Below are positions 1-14,402 of a DNA stretch of 64,000 nucleotides, piece after piece. The notes under the pieces were generated by a model. The model had not been told where the DNA came from and ran no database searches. It worked only from the letters and a program-made list of their open reading frames with translations. Each line of letters begins with the position of its first letter. Positions within the stretch are counted from its first letter, which is position 1. Position numbers and translations under genes: made by a program. This DNA is from Clostridioides difficile (GTDB taxonomy: Bacteria > Bacillota > Clostridia > Peptostreptococcales > Peptostreptococcaceae). The stretch spans positions 3,534,001 to 3,598,000 of the forward strand of contig CP103804.1 of assembly GCA_024919175.1 (NCBI GenBank), written 5' to 3'.

Positions 1-33
1 TATTTTTATAAAATTTTATGCAAAAAAAAGATT

Positions 34-150
<117 letters not shown>

Positions 151-158
151 TAATCTTT

Positions 159-232
159 TGGAGCGGGTGAAGGGGATCGAACCCTCACAGCTGGCTTGGA
201 AGGCCAGAACTCTACCATTGAGCTACACCCGC
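159..232 (-). tRNA. tRNA-Gly (anticodon TCC)
   Basis: Reading the minus strand, the gene begins GCGGGTG, pairs with CACCCGC at the other end, and carries an encoded CCA. The anticodon loop reads CTTCCAA, giving anticodon TCC for glycine. The T loop GGTTCGATCC is intact. At 74 nt it is a complete, functional-looking tRNA. It sits between the 23S and 5S genes, not in the 16S-23S spacer. Confidence 0.97.
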
Positions 233-326
233 ATTAAGTTTTTATAGCTAGTAAAACTAGCTTCTTTAGAGTTAACACTCTAAAAACTACATATATATTT
301 TAATCAATGAACATCAAATAAATATT

Positions 327-5008
<4,682 letters not shown>

Positions 5009-5132
5009 GTTTATCAGGCTCAGATACTATTGTTATCAAAATATCTGGCTTTATGGTTTGTTTCTTGTTTTATAAATTAACCTACTGTTTAATTTTCAAA
5101 GTTCATTTTGCTCTCTTTCGAGTACAGTAATA

Positions 5133-5161
5133 ATAATATCACCTTTTAAATAACAAGTCAA
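5133..5161 (-). promoter_or_regulatory. rRNA operon promoter
   Basis: On the minus strand TTGACT (5156-5161) and TATTAT (5133-5138) are separated by exactly 17 nt. Very A-rich sequence lies just upstream (5162-5205), like an UP element. The position, about 125 nt before the 16S 5' end, and near-consensus hexamers fit a strong housekeeping-sigma rRNA promoter. No second tandem promoter of equal quality was seen. Confidence 0.85.
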
Positions 5162-5248
5162 TACATTTTTTTATGTTTTTTTTACATTTTTTCTATTCTT
5201 TTGTAGAAAACAAACTTATCTTGTTACACTTTCATGTAGAATTAATAC

Positions 5249-6223
5249 TTATTTTGTTTCTACTTTATTATCTATTAACTGTAAGTTATAACTTCTAATA
5301 ACCTCTATTAGTAGTTCTGCATATATACGATTCCCACTTTTATCTTCAGCTGTACTATATCCAGCATCTTCTAATGCTTGTGCTTGACTAATATAGTCTT
5401 TTGCTTCAAACAATCCATTTTTTCTATACCTTTTATTATTCACTAAAAATAACCCATGGTCTTTTACAGAGTCCTCCAATGAACCATATGACCTAAAACT
5501 TGCTACAATTTTTTCATTATAATGTTCAGAAGTTGAAATTGATACACTTTTTCCCTTCCATGCTTTATCTGCCTTTATACCAAATAAATTATTACTTTGC
5601 TTTGTAAGTTTAGAATTCCCCCACCCAGATTCTAGTATTGCTTGTCCAATTGTTATAGATGGCAATATACCATAATCGATATACTCTCTTATAGCTGAGT
5701 CTTCCAATTTCCTTATAAACTTAATTTTTTCATCACTATCTTTTAATTCTTTATTTCCAAGATATGTGTATTCTAAATTCTTCATGTATTTTTTTGCTCT
5801 ACTTTTTTGAGAAGTGTCAAATTTCAATTCATTCAATACTTTATTAAACTTTTTTACCTTGTATACTTTTTCTCCTTTATCATTTTTGTCTTCTACTATA
5901 AATTTTTCACCAACATTTAATGTATCTTTCTTTTTTATATTACTTAAATCTTCATCATATATTACCATGTCTATAGCAAGTAACTCTTTCCAGCTTAATT
6001 GAACTTTTCCGCCCCCTGCTTCATCAGCTACATCCATATAGTATTCAATTTTAGTAGTTTTTATATCTCTTACTTTATATAGGTCTTCAAAATATTTTGT
6101 TATGTTAAAAACAGCTATTATACTTGCTATTATAAATACAGTAATAAATATCTTTTTAAATATAAGCTTTAATCTTCTTATACTTTTATTTTTCCCTAAA
6201 TTTTTTATACATTTTCTAGCCAT
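5249..6223 (-). CDS. membrane-anchored glucosaminidase-domain protein (peptidoglycan or glycan hydrolase)
   Basis: The 324-aa protein has a basic N-terminus, one membrane segment (about residues 20-42), a linker of about 150 residues, and a C-terminal glucosaminidase domain of the LytG/FlgJ type (about 180-315). ILESGWGNSKL carries the expected catalytic Glu, and NNLFGIKA is also typical. It should cleave GlcNAc linkages outside the membrane. RBS AAGGGGGAAT supports the start. It is the last minus-strand gene after the polysaccharide locus, but a small hairpin (6315-6338) separates it from the epimerase gene, so it may be transcribed separately. Whether it acts on peptidoglycan or on the neighbouring polymer cannot be told. 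Confidence 0.82.
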   Translation of the reverse strand: MARKCIKNLGKNKSIRRLKLIFKKIFITVFIIASIIAVFNITKYFEDLYKVRDIKTTKIEYYMDVADEAGGGKVQLSWKELLAIDMVIYDEDLSNIKKKDTLNVGEKFIVEDKNDKGEKVYKVKKFNKVLNELKFDTSQKSRAKKYMKNLEYTYLGNKELKDSDEKIKFIRKLEDSAIREYIDYGILPSITIGQAILESGWGNSKLTKQSNNLFGIKADKAWKGKSVSISTSEHYNEKIVASFRSYGSLEDSVKDHGLFLVNNKRYRKNGLFEAKDYISQAQALEDAGYSTAEDKSGNRIYAELLIEVIRSYNLQLIDNKVETK

Positions 6224-6314
6224 ATTATTCCCCCTTGCTAATTGTATTCCTTATCTTATCATAATTTTTATATTAAGTGGTTATATTTTAATTCTATCTT
6301 ATATAAAATTTAAA

Positions 6315-6338
6315 TTAATCTAATAAAAGCTAGATTAA
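6315..6338 (-). terminator. possible weak terminator after the epimerase gene
   Basis: Eight-bp perfect stem TTAATCTA/TAGATTAA with an 8-nt loop, followed on the minus strand by a T-rich but interrupted stretch. AT-only stems are weak, so it may only attenuate read-through into the glucosaminidase gene. Confidence 0.35.
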
Positions 6339-6344
6339 GTATAT

Positions 6345-7454
6345 TCAATTAAATTTTTTCACTATTATATCCACTATATACTTACTCGCATTTCCATCCC
6401 CATATGGATTAGAAGCTTTACTCATTTGAATATAATCATTTCTATTTGTTAATAATTGTTTTACATCATTATATATATTTTCTTCATTTGTACCTATTAA
6501 TTTAAGTGTTTTTGCTTCAATACCTTCTATTCTTTCTGTCTTTTTTCTTAACACAAGTACTGGCTTTCCTAGTGATGGAGCTTCTTCCTGTATTCCTCCA
6601 CTATCAGTCATTATCATATAGGCTTTGTTTAAAAAATTATGAAAATCAACCACTTCTAAAGGCTCAATAATGTGAATTTTTTTAGAGTTTTTACCAAATA
6701 CCTCACTAGATATATCACGTATTTCAGGATTTAAATGTATAGGATATACTACCTGTACATCTTCAAATTCATCTACTATACGTTTTACAGCTCTAAATAT
6801 ATTTCTCATAGGTTCGCCTAAGTTTTCTCTCCTATGAGAAGTCAATAAAATCATTCTGTCCTCACCAAGCTTATCAATTATAGGATGAGTATAATTCTCT
6901 CTTATTGTCATCTTTAATGTATCAATTGCAGTATTGCCTGTTACAAATATATTGCTTTTAGACTTTCCTTCTGAAATTAAATTTTGTTTTGCCAAATTAG
7001 TAGGGGCAAAGTGTATATCAGCAATAATTCCTGTAAGTTGTCTATTTAGTTCTTCTGGAAATGGAGAGTATTTATCATAAGTTCTAAGCCCTGCTTCTAT
7101 ATGACCTACTAGAACTTTACTATAAAACGCAGTTAAACTAGTAGCTAGAGTTGTCGTTGTATCTCCATGTACTAAGATTACATCTGGCTTTTCTTTATCT
7201 ATAATTATAGGAAGTTCATTTAAAACTTTACATGTTATATCATTTAAACTTTGACCTTTTTTCATTATATCTAAATCATAGTCTACATTTATATCGAAAG
7301 TTTCTATAACTTGGTCAAGCATTTCTCTATGTTGTGCTGTCACACACACAACACTTTTTATATACTTTCTTTTTTCAAGTTCCTTAATTAAAGGAGCTAC
7401 TTTGATAGCTTCAGGTCTAGTTCCAAATACAGTCATAACCTTGATGTCATTCAT
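6345..7454 (-). CDS. wecB: UDP-N-acetylglucosamine 2-epimerase (non-hydrolysing)
   Basis: This 369-aa cytoplasmic enzyme converts UDP-GlcNAc to UDP-ManNAc. The N-terminus MTVFGTRPEAIKVAPL, the GHIEAGLRT block, TSHRRENLG and TDSGGIQEEAPSLGKPVL are family hallmarks, and length matches the usual 365-385 aa. RBS TAGGAGAG precedes ATG. It lies about 57 nt after the GH113-like gene in the polysaccharide locus and would supply UDP-ManNAc to the GT2 polymerase; this is the main clue to the polymer's composition. Family function is certain. The link to this polymer is inference, because ManNAc is also used for other cell-surface glycans. Confidence 0.95.
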   Translation of the reverse strand: MNDIKVMTVFGTRPEAIKVAPLIKELEKRKYIKSVVCVTAQHREMLDQVIETFDINVDYDLDIMKKGQSLNDITCKVLNELPIIIDKEKPDVILVHGDTTTTLATSLTAFYSKVLVGHIEAGLRTYDKYSPFPEELNRQLTGIIADIHFAPTNLAKQNLISEGKSKSNIFVTGNTAIDTLKMTIRENYTHPIIDKLGEDRMILLTSHRRENLGEPMRNIFRAVKRIVDEFEDVQVVYPIHLNPEIRDISSEVFGKNSKKIHIIEPLEVVDFHNFLNKAYMIMTDSGGIQEEAPSLGKPVLVLRKKTERIEGIEAKTLKLIGTNEENIYNDVKQLLTNRNDYIQMSKASNPYGDGNASKYIVDIIVKKFN

Positions 7455-7511
7455 TTATATCTCTCCTAATCAACTATTTATATACTATAATTGTCTATTT
7501 ATATAACAAAT

Positions 7512-8597
7512 TTATTTATACCAAGATTTAATAATCTTTATACTCTCCTTTGATGGATAAAAATTTTTTTCTTCATCAATTTTACCTACACAAAACACAG
7601 AGAAACCATTTATCCAATCCTCTTTTTCAAAAACTCTCCTATATGCTTCAAAACATCTTGATTGTTCTTCATCATTTATAATATCTGAAGGAACATGATT
7701 CCACGGCTGAGAGCTTGCATTTTCTCTATTTGAAAAACCTAATTCTCCAAAAAATATCGGTTTACGATGAACCTTAGAAAGATTATATAGTTCTTCTTTT
7801 ATATTTTGTCCTCTATTATTCACAGTAGATGAATGTAGGGCAGAAATCAATTCATCAACTGTATTGACAGGTTTATCACTTAACTCAAAATACGTTGCTA
7901 TAGATATAAAATCTAGCTTATCAAAAAAATTATTATTTAGTTTTTGTTCATAAGATAATTTACTATCTAAATCACCTTTTTTTGTATACCACCAATTAGT
8001 TCTATATGTTACAAGACCATCAAATTTTGATTGTACAAAATCTATTACTTCATCCCAATTTTGTTGATATTCTTCTAAATATACAAAATTAGAGCCTACA
8101 TTTAAAACCTTTACATCCAACGGGTTTGCTACATCTTCTATAAGTTCATTTAATACAGTATTTTGCCAGTTATAAAAAAATCTTTTTTTATTCATAGGAT
8201 TCCAATCTGTCTCATATAACTCTCCATTTTTTATCCATGGATATGCTTCTAATATTGTGGAAATCCCCTTCTTGTTTAACTTTTTTATTAGTTTTGTTGC
8301 CTTTTTTTTGCTATTATTATCTATTGACATGATATCAGAATTAATATCATCCACATTTATAACTATAGGTACATTTATTGTATTCAATCCTAACTTATCT
8401 ATATCCTTCATAACTTGATTTATTTCATAATCTACAGATAAATTAGCTGATTTAATCTTTCCCTCATACTGGCTATTTACTAAACTTCTATTTTTTAATT
8501 CAACATTTACAAAATAAATTATAAATACAAAAGTTAAAATAATTCCTAAGATTAAAATATTTTTCCTAAATTTAAATTTGTTTACATTTTTATTCAA
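7512..8597 (-). CDS. GH113-like TIM-barrel glycosidase-family protein, membrane anchored
   Basis: 361 aa with one N-terminal membrane anchor (about 13-31) and an external barrel. EAYPWIKNGE (117-126), TYRTNWWYT (197-205) and FFGELGFSNR followed by PWN resemble GH113 (beta-mannanase-type) and related GTA-like barrels. E285 in GELG fits the nucleophile. The usual acid/base Glu site after strand 4 reads VGSNF, with N170 instead of Glu, so activity may be altered or absent. The start is a TTG with GAGG eight nt upstream. It probably trims or binds the exported polymer, occupying the role of the YdaJ/PssZ hydrolases in related loci, which belong to another family. Confidence 0.68.
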   Translation of the reverse strand: MNKNVNKFKFRKNILILGIILTFVFIIYFVNVELKNRSLVNSQYEGKIKSANLSVDYEINQVMKDIDKLGLNTINVPIVINVDDINSDIMSIDNNSKKKATKLIKKLNKKGISTILEAYPWIKNGELYETDWNPMNKKRFFYNWQNTVLNELIEDVANPLDVKVLNVGSNFVYLEEYQQNWDEVIDFVQSKFDGLVTYRTNWWYTKKGDLDSKLSYEQKLNNNFFDKLDFISIATYFELSDKPVNTVDELISALHSSTVNNRGQNIKEELYNLSKVHRKPIFFGELGFSNRENASSQPWNHVPSDIINDEEQSRCFEAYRRVFEKEDWINGFSVFCVGKIDEEKNFYPSKESIKIIKSWYK

Positions 8598-8634
8598 ATC
8601 ATATACCTCATTTTAAAATAATAAGATTACTGTA

Positions 8635-10716
8635 TTATCTTCTTTTATATTTCTTGATAAATAATATTGATAGAATTGCAGCCACAATTATAACAATAAA
8701 AGAAACAACAAAAAAAACTTTAGCTGTTTTACTTATATTCAATTCTCCACTTTTATCTTTTATTTCTTTATTTATTTTTGTATTATAAGTTAAATCTTTT
8801 ACTTCTCCATATTCATCAATTGTTAATGTATCTCCTTTTAAATCATTTACTTGACTTTTATTTAATAAATAATCCATTCCTAAATATAAATTTTTTTCAT
8901 CTATTGAACTGATTACCATAATATTTTTTTGATTATTGTAAGGTGATTTTATCAATTGTATTGATGAGATATTTTTACCATAATCGTCAATAAGGCTTAT
9001 CTTATCATTTGATAAAAAGTTAGAATAGTTCTTATTGAACTTTATATTTAAATTACTATTTATCATCTTTATAACGGAGTTGTTAAATGGTACCCCAAAA
9101 ACTATAATATTCGTATCCTTATATTTATTACTAAACTCTTTACCTCTAATTACATTTATGTTTCCCTCATGTGAATTCATATTTGCACCTAAATTAACGC
9201 CTAGTCTAGACATCCATGTCATTGCTTGTGACCCTGTATAATCTGGCATTATCACAGTTAAATCATTAAACTTATCATTCTTAATAAATGGATATGGATA
9301 ACTTTCGAAATTCAGTGAAGGATTCTCTTTTGTTGATAATTCCAAATAAGAGCTATTTGACACATATGCCCAAGGATTATTACTTTCTCTTGTAACACAA
9401 TTTAAATTTTTTATACTTAAATTAAACACCAGCTTAACTTGATAGTAGTTTTTATTATCTATATCTTTAGGTATTTTTAATTCTAGTTTGTCATTGTTTG
9501 AATATGACCTATCTAATTTTTTACTTCCTACAACAACATCATTTATATACACTGTAACCAATGATTTGTCAAAATCCAAATTATCAGAATATCTTAAATT
9601 TAAAACAATCTTTGAACCATTATCTATCTTCCTACCTTTTGGTATTCTAACATCGAATAAAGCTTGTTGACTAAATGCACCTTCCAACAAAATGTCTGTA
9701 TATCCTAGGTCTTCTAACGTTATATGACCTAAATTTAACTCTTGTTCACCATCCGTCTTTATATTAGTATCTTTATTTACAAGTATTGATGATGATAAAA
9801 TTTGGTTAGAAAGTCTATTGTCTATCAATAAATTTGATGCTTTTATTAAGTCCTCTTCATTGCTACCTATTACTACCATCATCTTCTTATTCTTATTATA
9901 AGGAGAATCTATCTGTTTAATTATACAATTTGAAGATAATAAAGTTTGTTCCTTTGCACTTAGAATATTTAAGATTTCTTCTGCTGTATTTTCAGGTTTA
10001 CCAATATATATAATGTTATCATCTGACCAGTTCTTCATTTCCGAATATAATTTAACATCAAACTGTAATTTATCGTTCTGTGTTATTTTTCCAAATTCTG
10101 ATGCTAAATTAAACACAGCTGTAGATTCGCCTCTACTCATGTTATCTGGAACTACTAAAGTTGTATCTAATTTAAAATTTTCTTCAATTTCTATATATGG
10201 ATATGGATACTCATTTATTGAATTGCCCAGTTTTTTCTGCTTATATCTAATTGATGTATAAGATTCCTTATGAATAACCATCCAGTTTCCAGTGTTAGAA
10301 TCATCCTGACATATTTCATCAGATATTGTTTTATATGTTTTTACTTTTATTTCGTTATATCCCTGTATTATATAATCTTTTGGTATCAATACTTTTAATG
10401 TATCTTTATAATCTTTTTTAGCATTTAATTTAATAGATTTTATTGGTACATTATTTATTAAGATAGTTAAGCTTGAAACATCTCCATTTAATATTTGACT
10501 CTTACTAAAATTAAGATTAAATAACACTTCCTCAACGTCCCAATTTTTATTTACTTCAAAAAAAGTACTATTACTTCCTATAACTCCATCAATAGTTACA
10601 TCTCTTTCAAACTTATAATTTTTGACTTTAATTTCATCAGCTTTTACTTCATCTACAAATACGATATTTGAAAAAAACAATACTAAAGATGCAATTAATA
10701 TAACAAATTTTTTCAT
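8635..10716 (-). CDS. BcsB/YdaN-like exopolysaccharide synthase accessory protein
   Basis: 693 aa: signal peptide (about 1-26), a long extracellular region with two repeated jelly-roll and flavodoxin-like halves typical of the cellulose synthase subunit B family, and a C-terminal membrane helix (about 663-685) with a basic cytoplasmic tail. Each half has a related motif pair, YPYPYIEIEE and YPYPFIKND, showing the internal duplication. BcsB proteins sit beside the GT2 synthase and guide the nascent chain through the envelope. It lies 22 nt downstream of the GT2 gene with a good RBS (GGAGG). Closest functional analogue by context is B. subtilis YdaN. The polymer is not proven to be cellulose. 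Confidence 0.82.
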   Translation of the reverse strand: MKKFVILIASLVLFFSNIVFVDEVKADEIKVKNYKFERDVTIDGVIGSNSTFFEVNKNWDVEEVLFNLNFSKSQILNGDVSSLTILINNVPIKSIKLNAKKDYKDTLKVLIPKDYIIQGYNEIKVKTYKTISDEICQDDSNTGNWMVIHKESYTSIRYKQKKLGNSINEYPYPYIEIEENFKLDTTLVVPDNMSRGESTAVFNLASEFGKITQNDKLQFDVKLYSEMKNWSDDNIIYIGKPENTAEEILNILSAKEQTLLSSNCIIKQIDSPYNKNKKMMVVIGSNEEDLIKASNLLIDNRLSNQILSSSILVNKDTNIKTDGEQELNLGHITLEDLGYTDILLEGAFSQQALFDVRIPKGRKIDNGSKIVLNLRYSDNLDFDKSLVTVYINDVVVGSKKLDRSYSNNDKLELKIPKDIDNKNYYQVKLVFNLSIKNLNCVTRESNNPWAYVSNSSYLELSTKENPSLNFESYPYPFIKNDKFNDLTVIMPDYTGSQAMTWMSRLGVNLGANMNSHEGNINVIRGKEFSNKYKDTNIIVFGVPFNNSVIKMINSNLNIKFNKNYSNFLSNDKISLIDDYGKNISSIQLIKSPYNNQKNIMVISSIDEKNLYLGMDYLLNKSQVNDLKGDTLTIDEYGEVKDLTYNTKINKEIKDKSGELNISKTAKVFFVVSFIVIIVAAILSILFIKKYKRR

Positions 10717-10738
10717 GCTAATACCTCCTGTACATGAA

Positions 10739-11995
10739 TTAAAATCTTTCTGTTTTATACCACTTGACTTCTCTTTTAAAAATTATATCTTTTAAATACT
10801 CTACCATTCCTTTTATAGCAACAAATAACCATAGTTGAGAATATGTAAAATACATAATTGCTACTATAAGTATATTCTCAATTGTAGCCTCACCTTTTTC
10901 TATAGTTAAGCTTATACTCACTTCTATAATAAACAAAATGTATGATAGTATCCATATTATGATAAAGTTGATTGGAATAGAAATCTCTATTAATTTAAAT
11001 ACACTTAAGACAAATAAAATATCTGAGATAATAACAGATGTTAAAAATAGAAAATATACAGAAAAAAAGTAGGCTATATCAAATACAATTTTATTTTTTC
11101 CTTGTTTAAATATATTTTTTATATATTTCATTAAAACGTATATATTACCTTTTGCCCATCTAGTCCTTTGCTTTATCCAAACTTTAATAGTTTCTGGCTC
11201 CTGCTCCCATGTTATTGACTGTGGCACAAGTTTTATCTTATATCCTAACTTATATATTCTAAAGCTAATTTCTGTATCTTCTGCAATTGCTTTGCTATCC
11301 CATCCCCCAATTTCTTCTATAATACTTTTTCTCAATATAAAGTTAGTTCCTGGTATTGTACACAAATTAAGTAATTGCCATCTACCAGCTTGAGACATCC
11401 ACTGAAAGCTTAAAGTTTCAATATTTATAAATTTCGTCAATAGATTTTTACTTTTATTTCTAGTTCTAAACTTTCCAATAACAGCACCTAATTCATCATC
11501 TAGAACTATTGTCTGTATTAAGTACCTAAGTGCATCTCTATCTGGGGTGTTATCTGCATCATATACTGCTATAAACTCTCCTTTTGAAATTTTATATCCA
11601 ATATTTAATGCATTTGATTTTCCCTTACCTCCAGTTATGCTATCTGTATTTATAATAGTGAAATTATAGTTTTTATATTTACTTTTTATGCTCTCTAAAA
11701 TTTCTCTACTATTATCAGAAGAATTATCATTTATCACAATAAGTTCCATTTTATCTTTAGGATAATTAAGTAGCAATAAAGATTCGACAGTCCTACCTAT
11801 TACCTTTGCTTCATTATGAGCAGGAACAAGTATAGATACTATTGGATATCTATCAATTTTTTTTATTTTTTTATCAAAGTTCTTAAAATAAAATATATAA
11901 CCTCCCATAGCTAAAATTATATTTATAAGTAGTAAAGACCATATACTAAATAAACTAAATATAAATAGATACTCTGATACATTTAATCCTCTCAT
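10739..11995 (-). CDS. family 2 processive glycosyltransferase (YdaM/PgaC-like polysaccharide synthase)
   Basis: 418 aa membrane synthase: one N-terminal helix (about 12-36), a GT-A domain (50-285) and three or more C-terminal helices (about 300-395). Visible catalytic signature: D90 in VINDNS, the DAD motif at 146-148, ED at 239-240 and QRTRW at 276-280, as in processive GT2 enzymes of the cellulose, chitin, hyaluronan and PNAG type. No PilZ domain is present, so c-di-GMP control would need a partner, most likely the degenerate GGDEF protein encoded upstream. It would polymerise a beta-linked sugar, possibly ManNAc given the linked epimerase. Substrate is inference. Confidence 0.88.
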   Translation of the reverse strand: MRGLNVSEYLFIFSLFSIWSLLLINIILAMGGYIFYFKNFDKKIKKIDRYPIVSILVPAHNEAKVIGRTVESLLLLNYPKDKMELIVINDNSSDNSREILESIKSKYKNYNFTIINTDSITGGKGKSNALNIGYKISKGEFIAVYDADNTPDRDALRYLIQTIVLDDELGAVIGKFRTRNKSKNLLTKFINIETLSFQWMSQAGRWQLLNLCTIPGTNFILRKSIIEEIGGWDSKAIAEDTEISFRIYKLGYKIKLVPQSITWEQEPETIKVWIKQRTRWAKGNIYVLMKYIKNIFKQGKNKIVFDIAYFFSVYFLFLTSVIISDILFVLSVFKLIEISIPINFIIIWILSYILFIIEVSISLTIEKGEATIENILIVAIMYFTYSQLWLFVAIKGMVEYLKDIIFKREVKWYKTERF

Positions 11996-12044
11996 AAAAT
12001 TCTCCTAAAATCTTTTTAAATATTAGCACTTCAGCTAAAATTTT

Positions 12045-13709
12045 TTATTTTAAAAATTTCTTCTTATCTATCTTTCTAAAATATATAAATATAATTACAA
12101 AAACTAAAACACTTATAGATACTATTGATATTAAAATTTTGCTCATTTTAGATATAGATTTAAATATAGTTTCATCTTCATTATTTTTTTCTAAATTTCT
12201 ATCATAATTGACTTTAATTTCATTTCCATCATTTCTTATTTGAATATCATCAACCTTTACCCAATTATCAAAATCTCTTAAATCCATAAACTCAATATTT
12301 TGTTTTTCTAGATATTCTATTGTATCTTTCAAATACTTTATATCTAAATATGAATGAAAGAAAAACCCTCCACTAAAACCTCTGACAATAGATACTATAT
12401 CTAAATTTTCTTTTATATTCTGAAAAGTAAACTTATCCTCTGGGTCTATATATCCCAAATTCTCAGGTATAAATATATTAAACTCTTCTGTATCCCTAAT
12501 AACATAGGGATATGTATTTGTGCTAAATTTTTTATCATTATTTTGATGTTGTCCCACATAAGTAGAAAAATATTTTTTTAATTCTTTATATCCGTCAGAT
12601 TCTATTGCATAATGAGGAGCTTCAAATGCAAGAGGATAAATCCCATTTTCTATACATATTCTAAGCCCTTTTAAAACTCTATCTTTCACAAAAACTGTCA
12701 TATTTTCTTTTAATGGCTCATCTCTTTCGCCATCCCAAAATTCATACCCTTCTCCAGAAACTTCTTCATTTTTATATTGATGAGTGTATCCATGTAATAT
12801 CACTGTACCACCCTTATCTTGCATGTATTTTACTGCTTTTACAATCTCAGGACTTTCTGATAAAGTAGTTATTTTATGATTTTTAGGATTTACATAAGCT
12901 GGTATCAAAGCAATTGTAAATGGTATGTTCTTATTGCTTAAATAATCAGCTATTTTTATTAATTCTTTTGGTTCTCTAAATGCATGTACATCTTCTATTC
13001 TTACAAATATGCGACCCTTATTAAAGGTTTTAATATCAAACACATCATTTAATGAATCACAAAATATATAAAATAAAACACCATCTAAATCCAATTTCGA
13101 TACATAGAAAAGATTTTTATCATTCACAATATATGGATATTCATTTACTGTATCACTAATAGTTCCTATAATTTTGCTATTTTTATTTGTTGATTTTACA
13201 ATATTAAATAAATAGTGTTCATCTAAGTTATACTCTTTACCTTTATAAGTTACACCGTTTATATTATTTGTTTTTTTTACATATTCTAAATTGTATTTCT
13301 TATATTCCAACAAATTTTCTATACCATACCCTAACCAACAGATGACTCCTTTATAGGAATCTAATGAATTAATTAAGGTGTTAGTTTTTTCGTCATTATT
13401 ATATGAATTTTCATTTATCCCTATAATAAATATATGACTATAATAAGTTTTATTTATCTCATTACCATAGTTACTTAATTTTAATAACTCAATATTTGAG
13501 CTAAATCTACCTAATAGAGTTCTTATCATATTCAATATGTCTCTATTGTAAGATGTTTCTTTCTTGGAGTCGTAAACAATCAACACCTTATTTGTATCAG
13601 AATAAGTTTCTATTGCATATGAGTGTATATTAAAATTTGATATTATCAATATTATTAAAAGTATAATTAATCCTTTAGATAAATTTTTATTGTATATTTT
13701 AAACATCAT
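12045..13709 (-). CDS. DUF2334 polysaccharide-deacetylase-like membrane protein (YdaL-like)
   Basis: 554 aa: signal anchor (about 13-32), an N-terminal Rossmann-like part, a DUF2334 domain (about 230-495) and a C-terminal membrane helix (about 525-546). VRIEDVHAF carries D240, and LHGYTH gives H306 and H310, the metal-binding pattern of NodB-fold deacetylases. EAPHY at about 363 is also typical. It probably deacetylates or otherwise edits the polymer outside the membrane. The start overlaps the previous gene by 11 nt with GAGG nine nt upstream, indicating translational coupling. B. subtilis YdaL has the same family and context. Confidence 0.82.
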   Translation of the reverse strand: MMFKIYNKNLSKGLIILLIILIISNFNIHSYAIETYSDTNKVLIVYDSKKETSYNRDILNMIRTLLGRFSSNIELLKLSNYGNEINKTYYSHIFIIGINENSYNNDEKTNTLINSLDSYKGVICWLGYGIENLLEYKKYNLEYVKKTNNINGVTYKGKEYNLDEHYLFNIVKSTNKNSKIIGTISDTVNEYPYIVNDKNLFYVSKLDLDGVLFYIFCDSLNDVFDIKTFNKGRIFVRIEDVHAFREPKELIKIADYLSNKNIPFTIALIPAYVNPKNHKITTLSESPEIVKAVKYMQDKGGTVILHGYTHQYKNEEVSGEGYEFWDGERDEPLKENMTVFVKDRVLKGLRICIENGIYPLAFEAPHYAIESDGYKELKKYFSTYVGQHQNNDKKFSTNTYPYVIRDTEEFNIFIPENLGYIDPEDKFTFQNIKENLDIVSIVRGFSGGFFFHSYLDIKYLKDTIEYLEKQNIEFMDLRDFDNWVKVDDIQIRNDGNEIKVNYDRNLEKNNEDETIFKSISKMSKILISIVSISVLVFVIIFIYFRKIDKKKFLK

Positions 13710-14400
13710 ACTGCAATTCCTCTTCTACCATATTCTTAAAATTTATACTATCTCCAAAAGTCTCTCTATACTCTAAAATTGCAATTTTCACATCTATATT
13801 TACATATTTTCCTTTATTATTTAAATCTAGGTTTAACTCTTTTATCCTTTTCTTTATCCTATCTCTAACAACCTTTGAACCTTCTAATGCTGTATTTGGC
13901 ATCAGTATCCCTATCATATCTTTTTGCAAACTGTATATTATATCTTCATTTCTTGTGCATTCTACAATATTTGAACTAATGTATTTTACTATTTCGTTGG
14001 TTTTACTTTCACCAAATATAGTCTGTAAATTTCCGTAATAGGGAAGTTTTACTATCATAAGAGAAAAAGTAGTAGTATGTCTAACCGACTTACTTATTTC
14101 CATATTTACATCATTATAAAAAATCTTTAAGTTTCTAAGCCCAGTTTCACTATCTATAGTTACTAGTTCCTTACATTGTTCAGTTAATTTTATATTTGTA
14201 AGTTGTAATTTATTTATATTTTTATTTATGTTTCCCATTATAATTGAAGATATTGGTATTGCTATTATCCATATATACGATATAAACTCTACTTCTATAT
14301 TGTGAGTAATATTGTTATATAAAATATAGGAAGTATATATAAATATAATTATTGAACTTGTTATTAACCCAACTACTGAGTTTGATAAATAAGTTAACAT
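13699..14400 (-). CDS. membrane protein with degenerate GGDEF domain, probable c-di-GMP receptor (YdaK/PssE-like)
   Basis: 233 aa: two membrane helices (about 8-29 and 38-56), a short coiled linker (58-80) and a GGDEF-fold domain (81-230). The active-site motif is QKDMI (159-163) instead of GGDEF, so it cannot be a normal cyclase. The inhibitory-site motif RNED (150-153) keeps the RxxD pattern at the usual five-residue distance, so it may bind c-di-GMP. Degenerate GGDEF receptors of this kind control PelD-, YdaK- and Pss-type systems. ATG 14400 has no Shine-Dalgarno and lies 2 nt after the stop of a 47-aa frame; the two may be one gene split by a T7 tract. Confidence 0.78.
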   Translation of the reverse strand: MLTYLSNSVVGLITSSIIIFIYTSYILYNNITHNIEVEFISYIWIIAIPISSIIMGNINKNINKLQLTNIKLTEQCKELVTIDSETGLRNLKIFYNDVNMEISKSVRHTTTFSLMIVKLPYYGNLQTIFGESKTNEIVKYISSNIVECTRNEDIIYSLQKDMIGILMPNTALEGSKVVRDRIKKRIKELNLDLNNKGKYVNIDVKIAILEYRETFGDSINFKNMVEEELQYDV

Positions 14401-14402
14401 TA

